A DNA stretch of 64,000 nucleotides from Intestinirhabdus alba. GTDB taxonomy: Bacteria > Pseudomonadota > Gammaproteobacteria > Enterobacterales > Enterobacteriaceae. Numbering within the stretch: position 1 is the first letter of the stretch; each line of letters begins with the position of its first letter. The position numbers were made by a program, and so were the translations under genes. The notes beneath the pieces were generated by a model, which saw only the letters and a program-made list of their open reading frames with translations, was not told the origin of the DNA and did not search any database. Shown piece after piece: positions 11,652 through 21,748 of this stretch. The stretch covers positions 1-64,000 of the forward strand of contig NZ_WMJZ01000023.1 of NCBI RefSeq assembly GCF_009711095.1. Direction: 5' to 3'.

Positions 11652-13355
11652 ATGGAGAGTGTTGAACTTTCACGCGCCGCTCGCTACGGCATGGTAGTCA
11701 CCGGCCTGCTGCAGGGGATGGTCTGTTATCTGATAAGCGCCTGGCTTGTACCGCAGAGCAGCGGCTGGATGTTCTACGGTATCCCCGCCATTATGGTTTG
11801 CTCCGCGATGCTGTTGTTAACCGTCACCTCCTTCAGACAGCGGGCGCTGTGGGGCTGGATGGCGCTTATTGCCGCCGTGGTGTCAGCTACGGGCTTCTGG
11901 CTGAGGCAGCATATTGAGGTGTGGGAGCAGACCGATATCTATGTTCTCTACAGTTTTCATTTACTTTTTATCGCCATGCTGGCTTTGCCCTGGATCCAGT
12001 ACCACCTGTGGCCATCTGCCGGAGCGTCACGCTATGCCCATTTTTATACCAATGCCTGGCGTAATGCGTTAACCCTGCTGCTGGTTCTGACGCTCTACGG
12101 CCTTCTCCTGCTGGCGCTTCTGCTCTGGAGCCAGATGTTCGAACAGATAGGTATTTCATTTTTTCACACCCTTTTCTTTGATACCGAGGGGATGGTTTAC
12201 ATTATGTTGGGCCTTATCAGTGCCCTGGGGGCGATTCTGGCGCGCACCCACGGGCGGCTGGTTGCGGCGATGCAAAAGCTGCTGACGCTGATGGCTACCG
12301 GCCTGCTGCCGCTGTTTGCGCTGCTGGCGCTGGTGTTTATAGCCACCTTGCCTTTCACCGGGCTGGCGACGCTTTCCCGGCGCTTTTCTGCGGCCGGATT
12401 GCTGTTAACGCTGGCCCTGACGCTGCTGATATTAATGACCGCCGTGCGTGAACCGCAGAGCAAGACGTCGCCCTGGCCCCGTGCGCTGCGCTATCCGATC
12501 CACGCCTCGCTGCCGATCGCGCCGGTTTATGTCCTGCTCGCCGGCTGGGCGCTGTGGCAGCGTATTGAGCAGTACGGCTGGACGCCGCAACGGCTGTACG
12601 GTGTGCTGGTCACTCTGGTGGCGCTGGTCTGGTCTCTCGGCTATCTGTTGAGCGTTTTACTGCGTCGGTACAATGCACAGCGGCTGCAGGGAAAGGTGGT
12701 CCTGGGCGTTTCGCTATTGGCGTTGGGCATACAACTGCTGCTGTTATCCCCTGTGCTCGACGTCTGGCGCATTAGCGTTAACAGCCATATGGCGCTGTAT
12801 CGTAGTGGCAGTATTGATGCCGATGAGGTGAGTTTATATATGCTGCAGCAGAGCGGCAGGCCCGGACATGAGGCGCTGGAGCAGCTGCGAAAAGATGAAC
12901 GCTATATCGCGGACCCGGAGCGTAAGCGAGTGCTGGAACGCATTCTGCGCGATCAACAGAGTGCGATTAAGGCGTTGAGCGCAGAGGGGTTGGTGAAAAG
13001 GGTAGTGCTGGCACCCGGCAGCAGGGCACCGGAACCGGCGTTCTGGAGCGCGTTGATAAAGACCACCTATGACATTTCACCCTGCGTTGAACAGGATGCG
13101 TGCGTAGTCGTCGAACAGGATCTTAACGATGACGGTAAGTCGGAGCTGATGCTGTACGTCTTTGGCGACGCCAATATCCTGATTTATCACTTTATCGATA
13201 ACGGGTGGAAAGTGAAAGGCGTTGGCTCTCTACCGCCGTCGTTGAGCAAGGATAAACTTCTGCAGGCCGCAGCCGCACGTCAGCTGAACTCTGCGCCGAA
13301 GGTCTGGCGCGACACCGTTATTAACGGCGAGCGGCTGGAGCTGATTTATTATTAG
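11652..13355 (+). CDS. yhgE: YhgE, DUF4153-type inner membrane protein
   Basis: 567 residues, close to the E. coli YhgE length, in the same place between pckA and hslO. The N-terminal 365 residues hold about ten hydrophobic segments. The C-terminal 190 residues are soluble and probably face the periplasm or cytosol; they include an acidic patch EQDLNDDGKSEL that resembles a calcium-binding loop and two Cys in SPCVEQDACVVV. No enzymatic role is known. A helix-rich linker (QQSGRPGHEALEQLRKDERY) joins the two parts. Confidence 0.85.
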   Translation: MESVELSRAARYGMVVTGLLQGMVCYLISAWLVPQSSGWMFYGIPAIMVCSAMLLLTVTSFRQRALWGWMALIAAVVSATGFWLRQHIEVWEQTDIYVLYSFHLLFIAMLALPWIQYHLWPSAGASRYAHFYTNAWRNALTLLLVLTLYGLLLLALLLWSQMFEQIGISFFHTLFFDTEGMVYIMLGLISALGAILARTHGRLVAAMQKLLTLMATGLLPLFALLALVFIATLPFTGLATLSRRFSAAGLLLTLALTLLILMTAVREPQSKTSPWPRALRYPIHASLPIAPVYVLLAGWALWQRIEQYGWTPQRLYGVLVTLVALVWSLGYLLSVLLRRYNAQRLQGKVVLGVSLLALGIQLLLLSPVLDVWRISVNSHMALYRSGSIDADEVSLYMLQQSGRPGHEALEQLRKDERYIADPERKRVLERILRDQQSAIKALSAEGLVKRVVLAPGSRAPEPAFWSALIKTTYDISPCVEQDACVVVEQDLNDDGKSELMLYVFGDANILIYHFIDNGWKVKGVGSLPPSLSKDKLLQAAAARQLNSAPKVWRDTVINGERLELIYY

Positions 13356-13394
13356 ACTGTGTCCGACAGCCGCCTTCGGCTGCCGGAGAGGCGC

Positions 13395-14273
13395 TTAGTG
13401 TACCTGCGGATCGGCGGGAGAGGCGTTGTTGCGAATTTCCGCGATATCCATGGCGTTGAAAACATAGTGGCTACCGCAGTAGTCACAGTGCATATCGATC
13501 TCGCCATCCTCGGCCAGGATGCTGTCTATCTCTTCGTCCGGCAGGGTTTTCAGCGCGCCGGCGCAGCGCTCGCGGGAGCAGGTGCACCTGAACTCCACGT
13601 CCTGCGGATCGTAAAGAGTCACCTCTTCTTCATGGTACAGCCGCCATAGCACGTCGGTGGCCGGCAGGGTTAACAGCTCGTCCGTTTTGATGGTGGCGGT
13701 CAGGGTCGCCAGGTGATCGAAGTCGTCCGCCTGGGCGTTCTGCGCCGGCATAACCTGCAGCAGCATACCGCCCGCAGCGGGCCTGCCGTCCACCTCGCCG
13801 GTGCGGATGAACAGGCGCGTCGGCAGCTGTTCAGAGCGCAGGAAGTAATCTTCCAGGCAGGCGGCCAGCGTCTCGCCCTCCAGGCCGACGACGCCCTGGT
13901 AGCGCTCGCCCTCTTCCGGCGTGATGGTGATGACCAGATAGCCGTTGCCGACCAGCGTTTTCAGATCCGCGTTTTCCGGCACGTCGCCCTGCACGCGCGC
14001 CACGCCGCGCATCTGCTGGCTGTTGTTGCCGTTGATCACCGCCAGGTTCATCGGGCCGTCGCCCTGCAGCTGGACGGTGATATCGCCAGCGAACTTCAGC
14101 GTGGCGGTCAGCAGGCTGGTGGCGACCAGCAGCTCGGCCAGCACGGTTTTGACCGGCTGGGGGTAGGCGTGGTTGTCGAAGATCTGCTGCAGGGTTTCCG
14201 AAACGGTTACCAGCTCGCCGCGTACGGCAAAGTTTTCAAACAGATAGCGATGTAATTGGTCATGTTGCGGCAT
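13395..14273 (-). CDS. hslO: Hsp33, redox-activated holdase chaperone
   Basis: 292 residues from ATG 14273 ([10 protein letters not shown]), the E. coli length; an ATG two codons upstream is possible. The C-terminal redox switch has the Cys-x-Cys and Cys-x-x-Cys pairs (CTCSRERC and CDYC) that bind zinc when reduced and form disulfides under oxidative unfolding stress. The N-terminal substrate-binding core is intact. Cytosolic. It lies with hslR and yrfG on the minus strand, the usual hsl arrangement. Confidence 0.97.
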   Translation of the reverse strand: MPQHDQLHRYLFENFAVRGELVTVSETLQQIFDNHAYPQPVKTVLAELLVATSLLTATLKFAGDITVQLQGDGPMNLAVINGNNSQQMRGVARVQGDVPENADLKTLVGNGYLVITITPEEGERYQGVVGLEGETLAACLEDYFLRSEQLPTRLFIRTGEVDGRPAAGGMLLQVMPAQNAQADDFDHLATLTATIKTDELLTLPATDVLWRLYHEEEVTLYDPQDVEFRCTCSRERCAGALKTLPDEEIDSILAEDGEIDMHCDYCGSHYVFNAMDIAEIRNNASPADPQVH

Positions 14274-14297
14274 AATCATCTCTCTTGCGGGCGGCAG

Positions 14298-14699
14298 CTA
14301 TTCGCTGTCGCCATGTTTAAATCGTAACAGGTGGCGGCGCTCTTTTTTATCTGGCCGTCTCTCCGGATGGGGCATGGTCAGCGCGTTAAGTTTACGCGCC
14401 AGCGCCGTTTTCTCGCGTTTTTCCACGCTTTCGGCCGTCTCTTCATACAGCATGGCGGCTTCGCTTGCCGGACGACGTTGCCCAATGATACCTTTTACCA
14501 CCACCGTCCGCTCGTCGTTTCCCTGGCGCAGGGTTAAGGTGGCGTTCAGCTCGACGAGCTTGCCCGGCTTGCTGCGCTGTCCGTTGTAGTGCACCTTGCC
14601 GCCTTCAATCATCTCGCGGGCCAGCGCCCGGGTTTTGTAGAACCGCGCGGCCCATAGCCACTTATCCAGCCGGACCTCATCAGCGGGTTTGTCTTTCAT
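14298..14699 (-). CDS. hslR: Hsp15, heat-shock S4-domain ribosome rescue protein
   Basis: 133 residues from ATG 14699; the ATG one codon earlier is also possible. The S4 RNA-binding domain lies at residues 8-70 (VRLDKWLWAARFYKTRA and GGKVHYNGQRSKPG). A basic C-terminal helix ends LLRFKHGDSE. Hsp15 binds 50S subunits carrying stalled nascent chains after heat shock. It precedes hslO by 24 nt and follows yrfG by 10 nt, so the three probably form one operon. Confidence 0.95.
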   Translation of the reverse strand: MKDKPADEVRLDKWLWAARFYKTRALAREMIEGGKVHYNGQRSKPGKLVELNATLTLRQGNDERTVVVKGIIGQRRPASEAAMLYEETAESVEKREKTALARKLNALTMPHPERRPDKKERRHLLRFKHGDSE

Positions 14700-14709
14700 C
14701 ACGCCTCCT

Positions 14710-15381
14710 TTACATAAGCGAGGGGATCAGCCGTCGGTAGTCGTTCAGCGACGGGTGGCGGGCAAACGGCTTTTCTGCCAGGCCGGAGTCGGGGTTGGCT
14801 ACGCCGAGGCAGTAACGAATGCCGAATCGCGCGGCGGCGTCAAGAACAGGCTCGCTGTCGTCAATAAACAGCGTTCGCTGCGCCGCTATGCCCGTCTCCT
14901 CAACCACCGCGTGCCATAACCGCCGATCCTCTTTGGGATAACCAAATGTGTGGGTGGAAAGCAATAAATCAAGGTGTGAGGCAAGGCCGGTATGCGCCAG
15001 CTTGACGGCAAGATTGTGCGGGTGGGCGTTGGTCAACAGAATGCGCCGCTTGCCGCAGGCTTTCAGCGCCTGAAGAAACGGCAGCGTATCCTCGCGCAGA
15101 GCGGCACGAGGCCCCATTTCGGTCGTCATGGCGCGGATGTCCAGCCCCAGCCGCTCGCTCCAGTAATCAAGACAGTACCACTCCAGCCTGTGCTGCACCG
15201 CGTGGTACTGTTCGCGTATTCGCTCCCGCGCCGCCTGTGGTGAAATACCCTGCTGCGCGGCCCAGGCTTCCGGCACCAGGGTCTGCCAGAAATAGTTATC
15301 GAACGCCAGATCGAGCAGCGTACCGTCCATATCCAGCAGAACGGTGTCGACCTCTCGCCAGGCGATAGTTATCTGTTTCAT
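14710..15381 (-). CDS. yrfG: YrfG, HAD-family GMP/IMP 5'-nucleotidase
   Basis: 223 residues. HAD motif I is DMDGTLLDL (about residues 17-25), motif II is LLTNAHPHN, and motif III/IV is PKEDRRLW with IDDSEPVLDAA. The large alpha-helical cap sits between motifs I and II. E. coli YrfG dephosphorylates GMP and IMP. First gene of a likely yrfG-hslR-hslO operon. Confidence 0.92.
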   Translation of the reverse strand: MKQITIAWREVDTVLLDMDGTLLDLAFDNYFWQTLVPEAWAAQQGISPQAARERIREQYHAVQHRLEWYCLDYWSERLGLDIRAMTTEMGPRAALREDTLPFLQALKACGKRRILLTNAHPHNLAVKLAHTGLASHLDLLLSTHTFGYPKEDRRLWHAVVEETGIAAQRTLFIDDSEPVLDAAARFGIRYCLGVANPDSGLAEKPFARHPSLNDYRRLIPSLM

Positions 15382-15623
15382 TTTTCAGTTCGCCCCTCGC
15401 CGCAGCGGTTCCGGCTACCGGCATCAGCGGGATTACAAAGGGCGGGGTGGAGATGCTGGAGCCTTAACAAAGGCAGCCCGCAGCCGGAAAAAATCCCGCG
15501 TTGCCAAAGCATAATAGATGACGTTGTGTACATACCCAGGGGTACTCTACAGAAGGAAACAGCCTGTGCGACAGGGTAGCATACCTGCCGCATGGGCGGA
15601 TCGCGCAGTGTCCTTCGACGCCA

Positions 15624-17759
15624 CTAGTCTGGCGTATTTTCAGCGGAGGCGATCAGCTGTGGGTTCAGGCAGCTGGCGTAATACTGCTGGATTTTCACAA
15701 TGCGGACACGATGCTGCTGGTAGCGGCGAAACGCCTGTATGCCGTTGTAGAGCGCGCTGCCCAGCATGGCCAGCATCAGCAGCGTGGTGCCAAGATAGCG
15801 CCACAGGCCTGCGCGATCCGGAATGCGATGCAGGCCGATATGGCGGGTGCCGTTGGCGTCGGTGTACAGGCTGGTGACGATCCCCTCGGCGCTGAACGGC
15901 GTCTGCATCAGCGTCTGGGCCAGGCGCTGGAAGGCACCCCACTGTTCCAGGGCCGGATAATCGTACAGGGAAACGGAGGGATAGCTTTGATCCACCAGCT
16001 CGCTGCCTTCATCGCTGACGATCAGGAATCCGCCCGGTGCCGGGCTGTTCAGCGACTGGGCGGCTCTGGCCGTTTCACGCACAATAAAGGGGGCCGTCGA
16101 GGTGGTCACCAGGTTGTCCAGCGACTCCGCGCTGACCGGGCGCAGCAGCACGTTCACGCCGTTCAGCTTGCCGGCGTTAGCGCGTTTGACCAGCGCGTTC
16201 CAGTCCTTGCTGTTGCCGAGGTTGACCAGCGCGTTCTTCAGCCGTACGCACTCGTCGTCGGCGGCGCACAGATCGGCGGTTTTCAGCACGATGTCGCCAA
16301 AATCGTCCAGCAGCACCATGCCGGATTTCTGTATTGCCGAGCGCAGCGAGGCGCTGACCCGGGAGTCATCATTCGCTTTCGGATGCAGCTGGCGGTTGAG
16401 CGCCTGGGAGAGCGCCATCGCTTTATCGACCAGCTCGGATTCCGGCAGCGGCAGCGGACGGGCATCGTTCCAGACGATCTGCGAACAGTCGAACGGCATA
16501 AAAGGCAGGTTGCTCCGGGCCTTCCAGCTGCCGGCCGCCGGGATGCTGCACATTCCGGTCCCGCTCAGGTGCAGCGTATCGCCAACCCGGACGCCCGACG
16601 CCTCAAGCTGCTTAACGCTGGTCGCCTCGATGGTCTGCGCCCCTTTCATCCAGGACAGGGTGAATTTGATCGGCATATCCAGCGGGATCCAGATCAGCAG
16701 CATAAACAGCACCAGCAGCGAGCCGGCGGCAATGACGGTACTGCGCACCCAGCGCTGCAGCGGGAAGTGCTTGACCTCGTCGTGCAGGGAGAGAAAGCGG
16801 CCCTGACGAACGACGTGACGATCGAGATAGATATCAATATCCGTTTGCTGACCCAGATCCTGGGCGATATAGGGCTGCCAGTGGGGAGGGTAGAGCAGAT
16901 CGACAATGCCCAGAGAGATGTTATTGATTTGTTCCTGATTGTTTTCCCCGAACAGCCCCCAGCGACGCGGCGTGCCGCGCAGGCAGTGAATCTCCCGGAG
17001 CGCGTTTTTCGTCGGCGGGGCGAACAGCCCCCAGCCTCCCGCCGCCAGCAGCAGCAGAGCGCCGCCGACCAGCCAGGAGACAAAAACGTCCGGCGCGACC
17101 AGGCAGAAGAAGAACAGCAGAAATGACGCCACGATAAGCAGCGCTTCGCGACAGCCGGTGGGGCGGTTAAGGGCGTGCTCCTCGTGCGTCTCATGGCGAA
17201 TACTCAGCAGCTCGATCCGTTCGCTCTCTTCGCCGCGGATTGACGCCTGGGTCGCGCTGGCAGGCTGCAGCGCGTAGCCGCGATTCTCCTGGGCGTACTC
17301 CTGCAGGGTATGTCCGTTGAGGGAAATAACCAGCGGCAGCGTATCGGTCAGGATCAGTTCGATGCTGTTTTCATCATTGATGTACTGCTCCCAGAAGGGC
17401 GGCAGATGCACCTCAATTGAATCAAGAAAATAGCGCCATCTGTTAGGATCGTCGGCGGTGATGCCATAGCGCGTGATGGCGTGGACGAGGGAGATGACGT
17501 TGCCGCTTTGAGCGTTGAGCGACAGCGATACCGGCGCGGTGCTGGCCCCGGTCGGCCCCGGCGCGCCCAGAGTCTGGCTAAGATTTTCGAGATAGTTTTC
17601 CACCGCGCTGCGCTCGGCGGACGTCAGCTTGCGGGTTGCCGCGTCCGGGAAGGCGTGGGGCCAGGGGAGATTTCGCCGCCTGGCGCGCGCGCTGAGCAGC
17701 ACTGCCGCCAGCAGCGAGCAGGCCAGCAGGGCCGCGATAAAAAAGAGAGTGGTGCTCAT
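15624..17759 (-). CDS. igaA: IgaA (YrfF), inner membrane negative regulator of the Rcs phosphorelay
   Basis: 711 residues, identical in length to the E. coli and Salmonella protein. Hydrophobic segments lie near residues 3-24, 205-245, 338-362 and 650-672. A large periplasmic domain between the third and last segments contains conserved cysteines (for example GMCSIPAAGSW and SADLCAADDECVRL-type spacing). IgaA keeps RcsD inactive until outer-membrane stress frees RcsF to bind it, and it is essential in cells with intact Rcs. Monocistronic here, divergent from nudE. Confidence 0.95.
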   Translation of the reverse strand: MSTTLFFIAALLACSLLAAVLLSARARRRNLPWPHAFPDAATRKLTSAERSAVENYLENLSQTLGAPGPTGASTAPVSLSLNAQSGNVISLVHAITRYGITADDPNRWRYFLDSIEVHLPPFWEQYINDENSIELILTDTLPLVISLNGHTLQEYAQENRGYALQPASATQASIRGEESERIELLSIRHETHEEHALNRPTGCREALLIVASFLLFFFCLVAPDVFVSWLVGGALLLLAAGGWGLFAPPTKNALREIHCLRGTPRRWGLFGENNQEQINNISLGIVDLLYPPHWQPYIAQDLGQQTDIDIYLDRHVVRQGRFLSLHDEVKHFPLQRWVRSTVIAAGSLLVLFMLLIWIPLDMPIKFTLSWMKGAQTIEATSVKQLEASGVRVGDTLHLSGTGMCSIPAAGSWKARSNLPFMPFDCSQIVWNDARPLPLPESELVDKAMALSQALNRQLHPKANDDSRVSASLRSAIQKSGMVLLDDFGDIVLKTADLCAADDECVRLKNALVNLGNSKDWNALVKRANAGKLNGVNVLLRPVSAESLDNLVTTSTAPFIVRETARAAQSLNSPAPGGFLIVSDEGSELVDQSYPSVSLYDYPALEQWGAFQRLAQTLMQTPFSAEGIVTSLYTDANGTRHIGLHRIPDRAGLWRYLGTTLLMLAMLGSALYNGIQAFRRYQQHRVRIVKIQQYYASCLNPQLIASAENTPD

Positions 17760-18317
17760 GCTATCCCCATCGTACTTAGGCTGTGTCCCTTAATTGTTCT
17801 TGAGCGTCGCTGGCGGCCATTCGGGTCCGGAGCAAGGCGCGAGCCGTAAGGTTTGGTTATTCTGAATGCGCGGCGAGTCGCGCGGCGACGGACCTGAATG
17901 ACCCCCAGACCTGCGGAACGCGAGCCAGAAATGCGAACGCTGTATGGTCATTGAACCACGACCTGCGCCTTAATTACGCGCTTCTGGCCCCGCGCCGACG
18001 CCACGCCCGATTAAGGGTTTCAGGCGTGATTTATCGTACCCCGCCACGGTACACGCGATTCAGCAGTGGGCTATCGGCAAGCGTGGAGCGTAACTTGAGC
18101 ATCTTAAGCGCATCCTGCTGAATGCAGATCATAGCAAAACCCGCAAAAATGGGATATCAGCAAATTCCTGGAGGTATTTCAAGCTATTAACCCCACTAAC
18201 TTGCGATGAATTTAATATTGGAAGGTTGCGTAAATGTAAATAAACGGCAATACGCATTGCCGAAACCGTGCTGCATATCGCACAATAAACGCAGTTTTCA
18301 CTGCATAGATTCTCACG
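17760..18317. repeat. igaA-nudE intergenic region with nested imperfect inverted repeats
   Basis: This 558 bp gap has no convincing gene. Its left part holds two inverted repeats: CATTCGGGTCCG (17818-17829) with CGGACCTGAATG (17889-17900), and CCAGAAATGCG (17925-17935) with CGCGCTTCTGG (17977-17987). A short 53-codon frame on the minus strand crosses the first and is judged spurious. A third hairpin CGGCAAT/ATTGCCG (18245-18251, 18256-18262) lies in the nudE leader. The block looks like a structured intergenic repeat. Confidence 0.45.
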
Positions 18318-18878
18318 ATGAGCAAATCATTACAAAAACCCACCATTCTGAAGGTCAGGACCGTCGCGCAGTCACAGCTGTTTAACGTTGAAAGCGTGGA
18401 CCTGGAGTTCAGCAACGGCGTGCGTCGCGTCTATGAACGTATGCGACCATCAAACCATGAAGCGGTAATGATTGTGCCAATCGTTGACGATTGCCTGATC
18501 CTGATCCGCGAATATGCGGTAGGAACCGAATCCTACGAGCTGGGATTCCCCAAGGGCCTGATTGATCCTGGCGAAACGGTTTTTGAAGGCGCGAACCGCG
18601 AGCTAAAGGAGGAGGTGGGATTTGGGGCCGGGGATCTGACGTTCCTGAAAAAGCTCAGCATGGCCCCCTCCTATTTTTCCAGCAGAATGAACATCGTGGT
18701 GGCTGAAAGTCTGTATCCGGAGTCGCTGGAAGGCGACGAGCCGGAGCCGCTACCGCAGGTGCGCTGGCCGCTGGCGCATCTGATGGATCTGCTGGACGAT
18801 CCTGATTTCACCGAAGCGCGCAACGTTAGCGCGCTGTTTCTGGTTCGGGAGTGGCTGCGGGGACAGGGCCGGGTTTAA
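18318..18878 (+). CDS. nudE: NudE, ADP-sugar/NADH-type Nudix hydrolase
   Basis: 186 residues, the E. coli length. The Nudix box is canonical, beginning GLIDPGE and ending RELKEEVGF (about residues 75-97). NudE hydrolyses ADP-ribose, Ap3A, Ap2A and NADH, giving AMP as one product. It is divergent from igaA and convergent with mrcA, as in E. coli. A weak hairpin (18886-18908) follows the stop, without a U-tract. Confidence 0.95.
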   Translation: MSKSLQKPTILKVRTVAQSQLFNVESVDLEFSNGVRRVYERMRPSNHEAVMIVPIVDDCLILIREYAVGTESYELGFPKGLIDPGETVFEGANRELKEEVGFGAGDLTFLKKLSMAPSYFSSRMNIVVAESLYPESLEGDEPEPLPQVRWPLAHLMDLLDDPDFTEARNVSALFLVREWLRGQGRV

Positions 18879-19043
18879 TCTGATTTTGCCCGTTTTGTGA
18901 GCGGGCAAGGGCCGGGTGGCATCGCCCTCTCCGCCAGGCCAGAAAACGCCGCCTCATCACTTCACAGATCTTATCCCATGCCGTCGGCGGTTGCCCCCGG
19001 ATGATAACGCCTTTTCACTGTCGAAAAATGAGGCGGGAAAGAG

Positions 19044-19066
19044 GCCCGGCGGGAAAAGTGCCGGGC
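19044..19066 (-). terminator. Terminator-like hairpin after mrcA
   Basis: Arms 19044-19050 (GCCCGGC) and 19060-19066 (GCCGGGC) pair perfectly. On the minus strand the stem is followed by CTCTTTCCC, a weak U-tract. It lies 10 bp after the mrcA stop. Confidence 0.5.
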
Positions 19067-19075
19067 GCAGGACGC

Positions 19076-21628
19076 TTAAAACAGTTCTTGCGTTTCGCCG
19101 TTATCAATAATCGTGGTGCCGACTTCGCGCACCACCTGCTGCGTTGGCTGAGTACCTTCGATAAAATACTCCGCGCGGCTGTTGCCGCCGCTTGCCAGCT
19201 GCCCGGTGTTGCGATCGATATTCACCGTTACGATCCCCGGCGGCGGCGTTAACGGCTGTTCGGGAACCCCCTCCAGTACCGCCTTCATATAGGCATCCCA
19301 GGCCGGCTGCGCGCTCTTCGCGCCGCCCTCATAGCCGGAGATCTGATCCTTAATCGCGCCGGAGGCGGTGGTGCGCCCCAGATCGCGGCGATGATCGTCA
19401 AAGCCTATCCACACCGAGGTGACCACGCCGGGGCCGTAGCCGGAGAACCAGGCGTCTTTCGAGCCGTTGGTGGTCCCGGTTTTCCCACCGATATCGCGGC
19501 GCTTCAGGTCGCGACCCGCGCGCCAACCGGTGCCCATCCAGCCCGGTTCGCCGAAGATATTGCTGTTCAGCGCGCTCTTGATCAGGAACGCCAGCGGCGT
19601 ATTGATCACGTGCGGGGCGTACTCCTGCTTCCCGTTCCGGGCGACCAGCGCCTGGTTGGCCTGCTCAAGCCTCGGCATCGGTACGGGGGTATTCTGCTGC
19701 TCCTGAGAGAGGGAGACATCTTCCACATCGCTATTTTCCAGAGCGTTCAGCTTCGGAGTATCGCCGTAAATGACCGGGATATTGCATTCCGGACAGGCGA
19801 TCTTCGGCTGTGCTTCAAAAATCGTACCACCCTGATCGTTCTCAACTTTGCTGATAAACCAGGGGTCCACCAGAAAGCCGCCGTTGGCCATCACCGCGTA
19901 GCCGCGCGCCACCTGTAGCGGCGTAAAGGAGGCCGAGCCCAGCGCCAGCGATTCAGTACGCACGATGTTTTGCGCCGGGAAGCCGAAACGCTGCAGATAC
20001 TCCGCCGCGTAGTCCACCCCCATGGCGCGCATGGCGCGTACCATCACTACGTTCTTCGACTGCCCCAGCCCCTGGCGCAGGCGAATCGGCCCGGCGTACT
20101 GCGGCGGCGAGTTTTTGGGACGCCAGTCGGAGCCGGCACCGGCGTCCCAGCGGGAGATCGGCACGTCGTTCAGCAGGCTGGCGAGGGTCAGGCCTTTATC
20201 CATCGCCGCGGTATAGAGAAACGGTTTGATGTTGGAGCCGACCTGACGCAGCGCCTGGGTGGCGCGATTAAACTTGCTCTGGTTGAAGTCGAATCCGCCG
20301 ACCAGCGCCAGCACCGCACCGTTCTGCGGGTTGATGGAGACCAGCGCCGAGTTAACCTCCGGCACCTGCGCCAGCCACCAGTCGCTGCCCATCCGGCGAA
20401 CCCAAATCTGCTGTCCCGCCTGCACGACGTCGGTGACTTTGCGCGGTGTCGATCCCTGCTGGGTATCGGAGCGGTAAGGGCGCGCCCAGCGCAACCCCGC
20501 CATCGGCAGCGTCACCGGGGTGCCGTCCGCCAGTAGGGCGGTTGCCTCCTGCGGGGCGACGCCGGTGACCACCGCCGGCAGCAGCGGTCCGTAGGTTGGC
20601 AGCGCCTTCAGCGTCTCAACGATCTTCTCTTTGCTCCAGGGCGTTTCTCCCACTTTCCACAGGACGTTTGCCGGGCCGCGATAGCCGTGGCGCATATCGT
20701 AATCCAGTACGTTATTGCGCACCGCCTGCTCCGCCGCCTGCTGAACCTTGCGGGTGATGGTGGTGTAGATGCGGTAGCCGTCTTCATAGGCGCTTTCGCC
20801 ATAGCGGGCGTACATCTCCTGGCGCACCATTTCAGTAAGCCAGGGGGCGGAGAAGGCGATTTCCGGGGCGTGATAGCCGGCGTTGATGGCTTCGCTACGC
20901 GCCTGGTTGTACTGCGCCTGGGTGATATAGCCTTCGCTCAACATCCGCGACAGCACCACGTTACGGCGGGCGGTGGCGCGGTTCAGCGAATAGAGCGGGT
21001 TAAAGGTGGAGGGGGCCTTTGGCAGGCCGGCAATCACCGCCATTTCGCCCAGGCTGAGTTGATCGAGGGTTTTGCCGAAATAAACGTGCGCCGCGGCCCC
21101 AACGCCGTAGGCGCGGTAGCCCAGGTAAATTTTATTCAGATACAGCTCAAGGATCTCATCTTTACTCAGCAGCTGCTCAATGCGGATGGCGAGGAAGACT
21201 TCCTTAATTTTACGCATCAGGGTGCGCTCAGGGCTGAGGAAGAAGTTTCTCGCCAGCTGCTGGGTGATGGTGCTCGCCCCCTGGGTCGCACGGCCGGAGA
21301 ACAGCGCCACGCTGGCTGCGCGGAAGATCCCTACCGGGTCCACCCCATGATGCTCATAAAAGCGGCTGTCTTCCGTCGCGATGAAGGCTTTGATCATCTC
21401 CGGGGGCATCTGCTCCAGCGTTACCGGAATTCGCCGTTTCTCGCCATATTGCGCGATCAGCTCGCCGTCGGCGCTGTAGATTTGCATCGGAATTTGCAGA
21501 CGTACGTCTCTTAGCGTCGCGACGTCAGGCAGCTGCGGCTCGATATAGCGGTAAAGACCATAAATCGAGCCTGCTCCCAGCAGGATGCAACATACTGCAA
21601 GGATCAATAAATACTTTACGAACTTCAC
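19076..21628 (-). CDS. mrcA: PBP1A, bifunctional peptidoglycan synthase
   Basis: 850 residues from the GTG at 21628, which gives the N-terminus VKFVKYLLIL seen in E. coli; an ATG at 21652 would add eight residues. One membrane anchor (about 5-27). The GT51 glycosyltransferase domain has the catalytic EDSRFYEHHG and the QGASTITQQLARN motif. An OB-like insert follows, then the transpeptidase domain with SxxK in GSNIKPF, SxN in GQSKN and KTG in GGKTGTTNGSK. It polymerises and crosslinks murein, activated by LpoA. Divergent from hofM. Confidence 0.96.
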   Translation of the reverse strand: MKFVKYLLILAVCCILLGAGSIYGLYRYIEPQLPDVATLRDVRLQIPMQIYSADGELIAQYGEKRRIPVTLEQMPPEMIKAFIATEDSRFYEHHGVDPVGIFRAASVALFSGRATQGASTITQQLARNFFLSPERTLMRKIKEVFLAIRIEQLLSKDEILELYLNKIYLGYRAYGVGAAAHVYFGKTLDQLSLGEMAVIAGLPKAPSTFNPLYSLNRATARRNVVLSRMLSEGYITQAQYNQARSEAINAGYHAPEIAFSAPWLTEMVRQEMYARYGESAYEDGYRIYTTITRKVQQAAEQAVRNNVLDYDMRHGYRGPANVLWKVGETPWSKEKIVETLKALPTYGPLLPAVVTGVAPQEATALLADGTPVTLPMAGLRWARPYRSDTQQGSTPRKVTDVVQAGQQIWVRRMGSDWWLAQVPEVNSALVSINPQNGAVLALVGGFDFNQSKFNRATQALRQVGSNIKPFLYTAAMDKGLTLASLLNDVPISRWDAGAGSDWRPKNSPPQYAGPIRLRQGLGQSKNVVMVRAMRAMGVDYAAEYLQRFGFPAQNIVRTESLALGSASFTPLQVARGYAVMANGGFLVDPWFISKVENDQGGTIFEAQPKIACPECNIPVIYGDTPKLNALENSDVEDVSLSQEQQNTPVPMPRLEQANQALVARNGKQEYAPHVINTPLAFLIKSALNSNIFGEPGWMGTGWRAGRDLKRRDIGGKTGTTNGSKDAWFSGYGPGVVTSVWIGFDDHRRDLGRTTASGAIKDQISGYEGGAKSAQPAWDAYMKAVLEGVPEQPLTPPPGIVTVNIDRNTGQLASGGNSRAEYFIEGTQPTQQVVREVGTTIIDNGETQELF

Positions 21629-21748
21629 TGGCGATTTCCCATTTAGTTTCATTTGGGCAGTTTATAAACAAACGCGCGGTAGTATAAAGGCAAGCCAGAC
21701 GCATTGATATACCCGTAAGAGCGACGGGTGATAAGGAGATCGACGATC

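Noticed and set aside
15378-15593. 71-codon minus-strand frame between yrfG and igaA
   Set aside because: No recognisable family, no ribosome site; likely leader of yrfG.
15711-17126. 471-codon plus-strand frame opposite igaA
   Set aside because: Shadow of igaA, with Gln/Arg/His-rich composition typical of antisense frames in GC-rich DNA.
18212-18415. Minus-strand frame over the nudE start
   Set aside because: Lies mainly inside nudE and its leader; nudE itself is clear.
21629-21652. ATG start of mrcA at 21652
   Set aside because: The GTG at 21628 gives the 850-residue PBP1A N-terminus; the longer start cannot be excluded.
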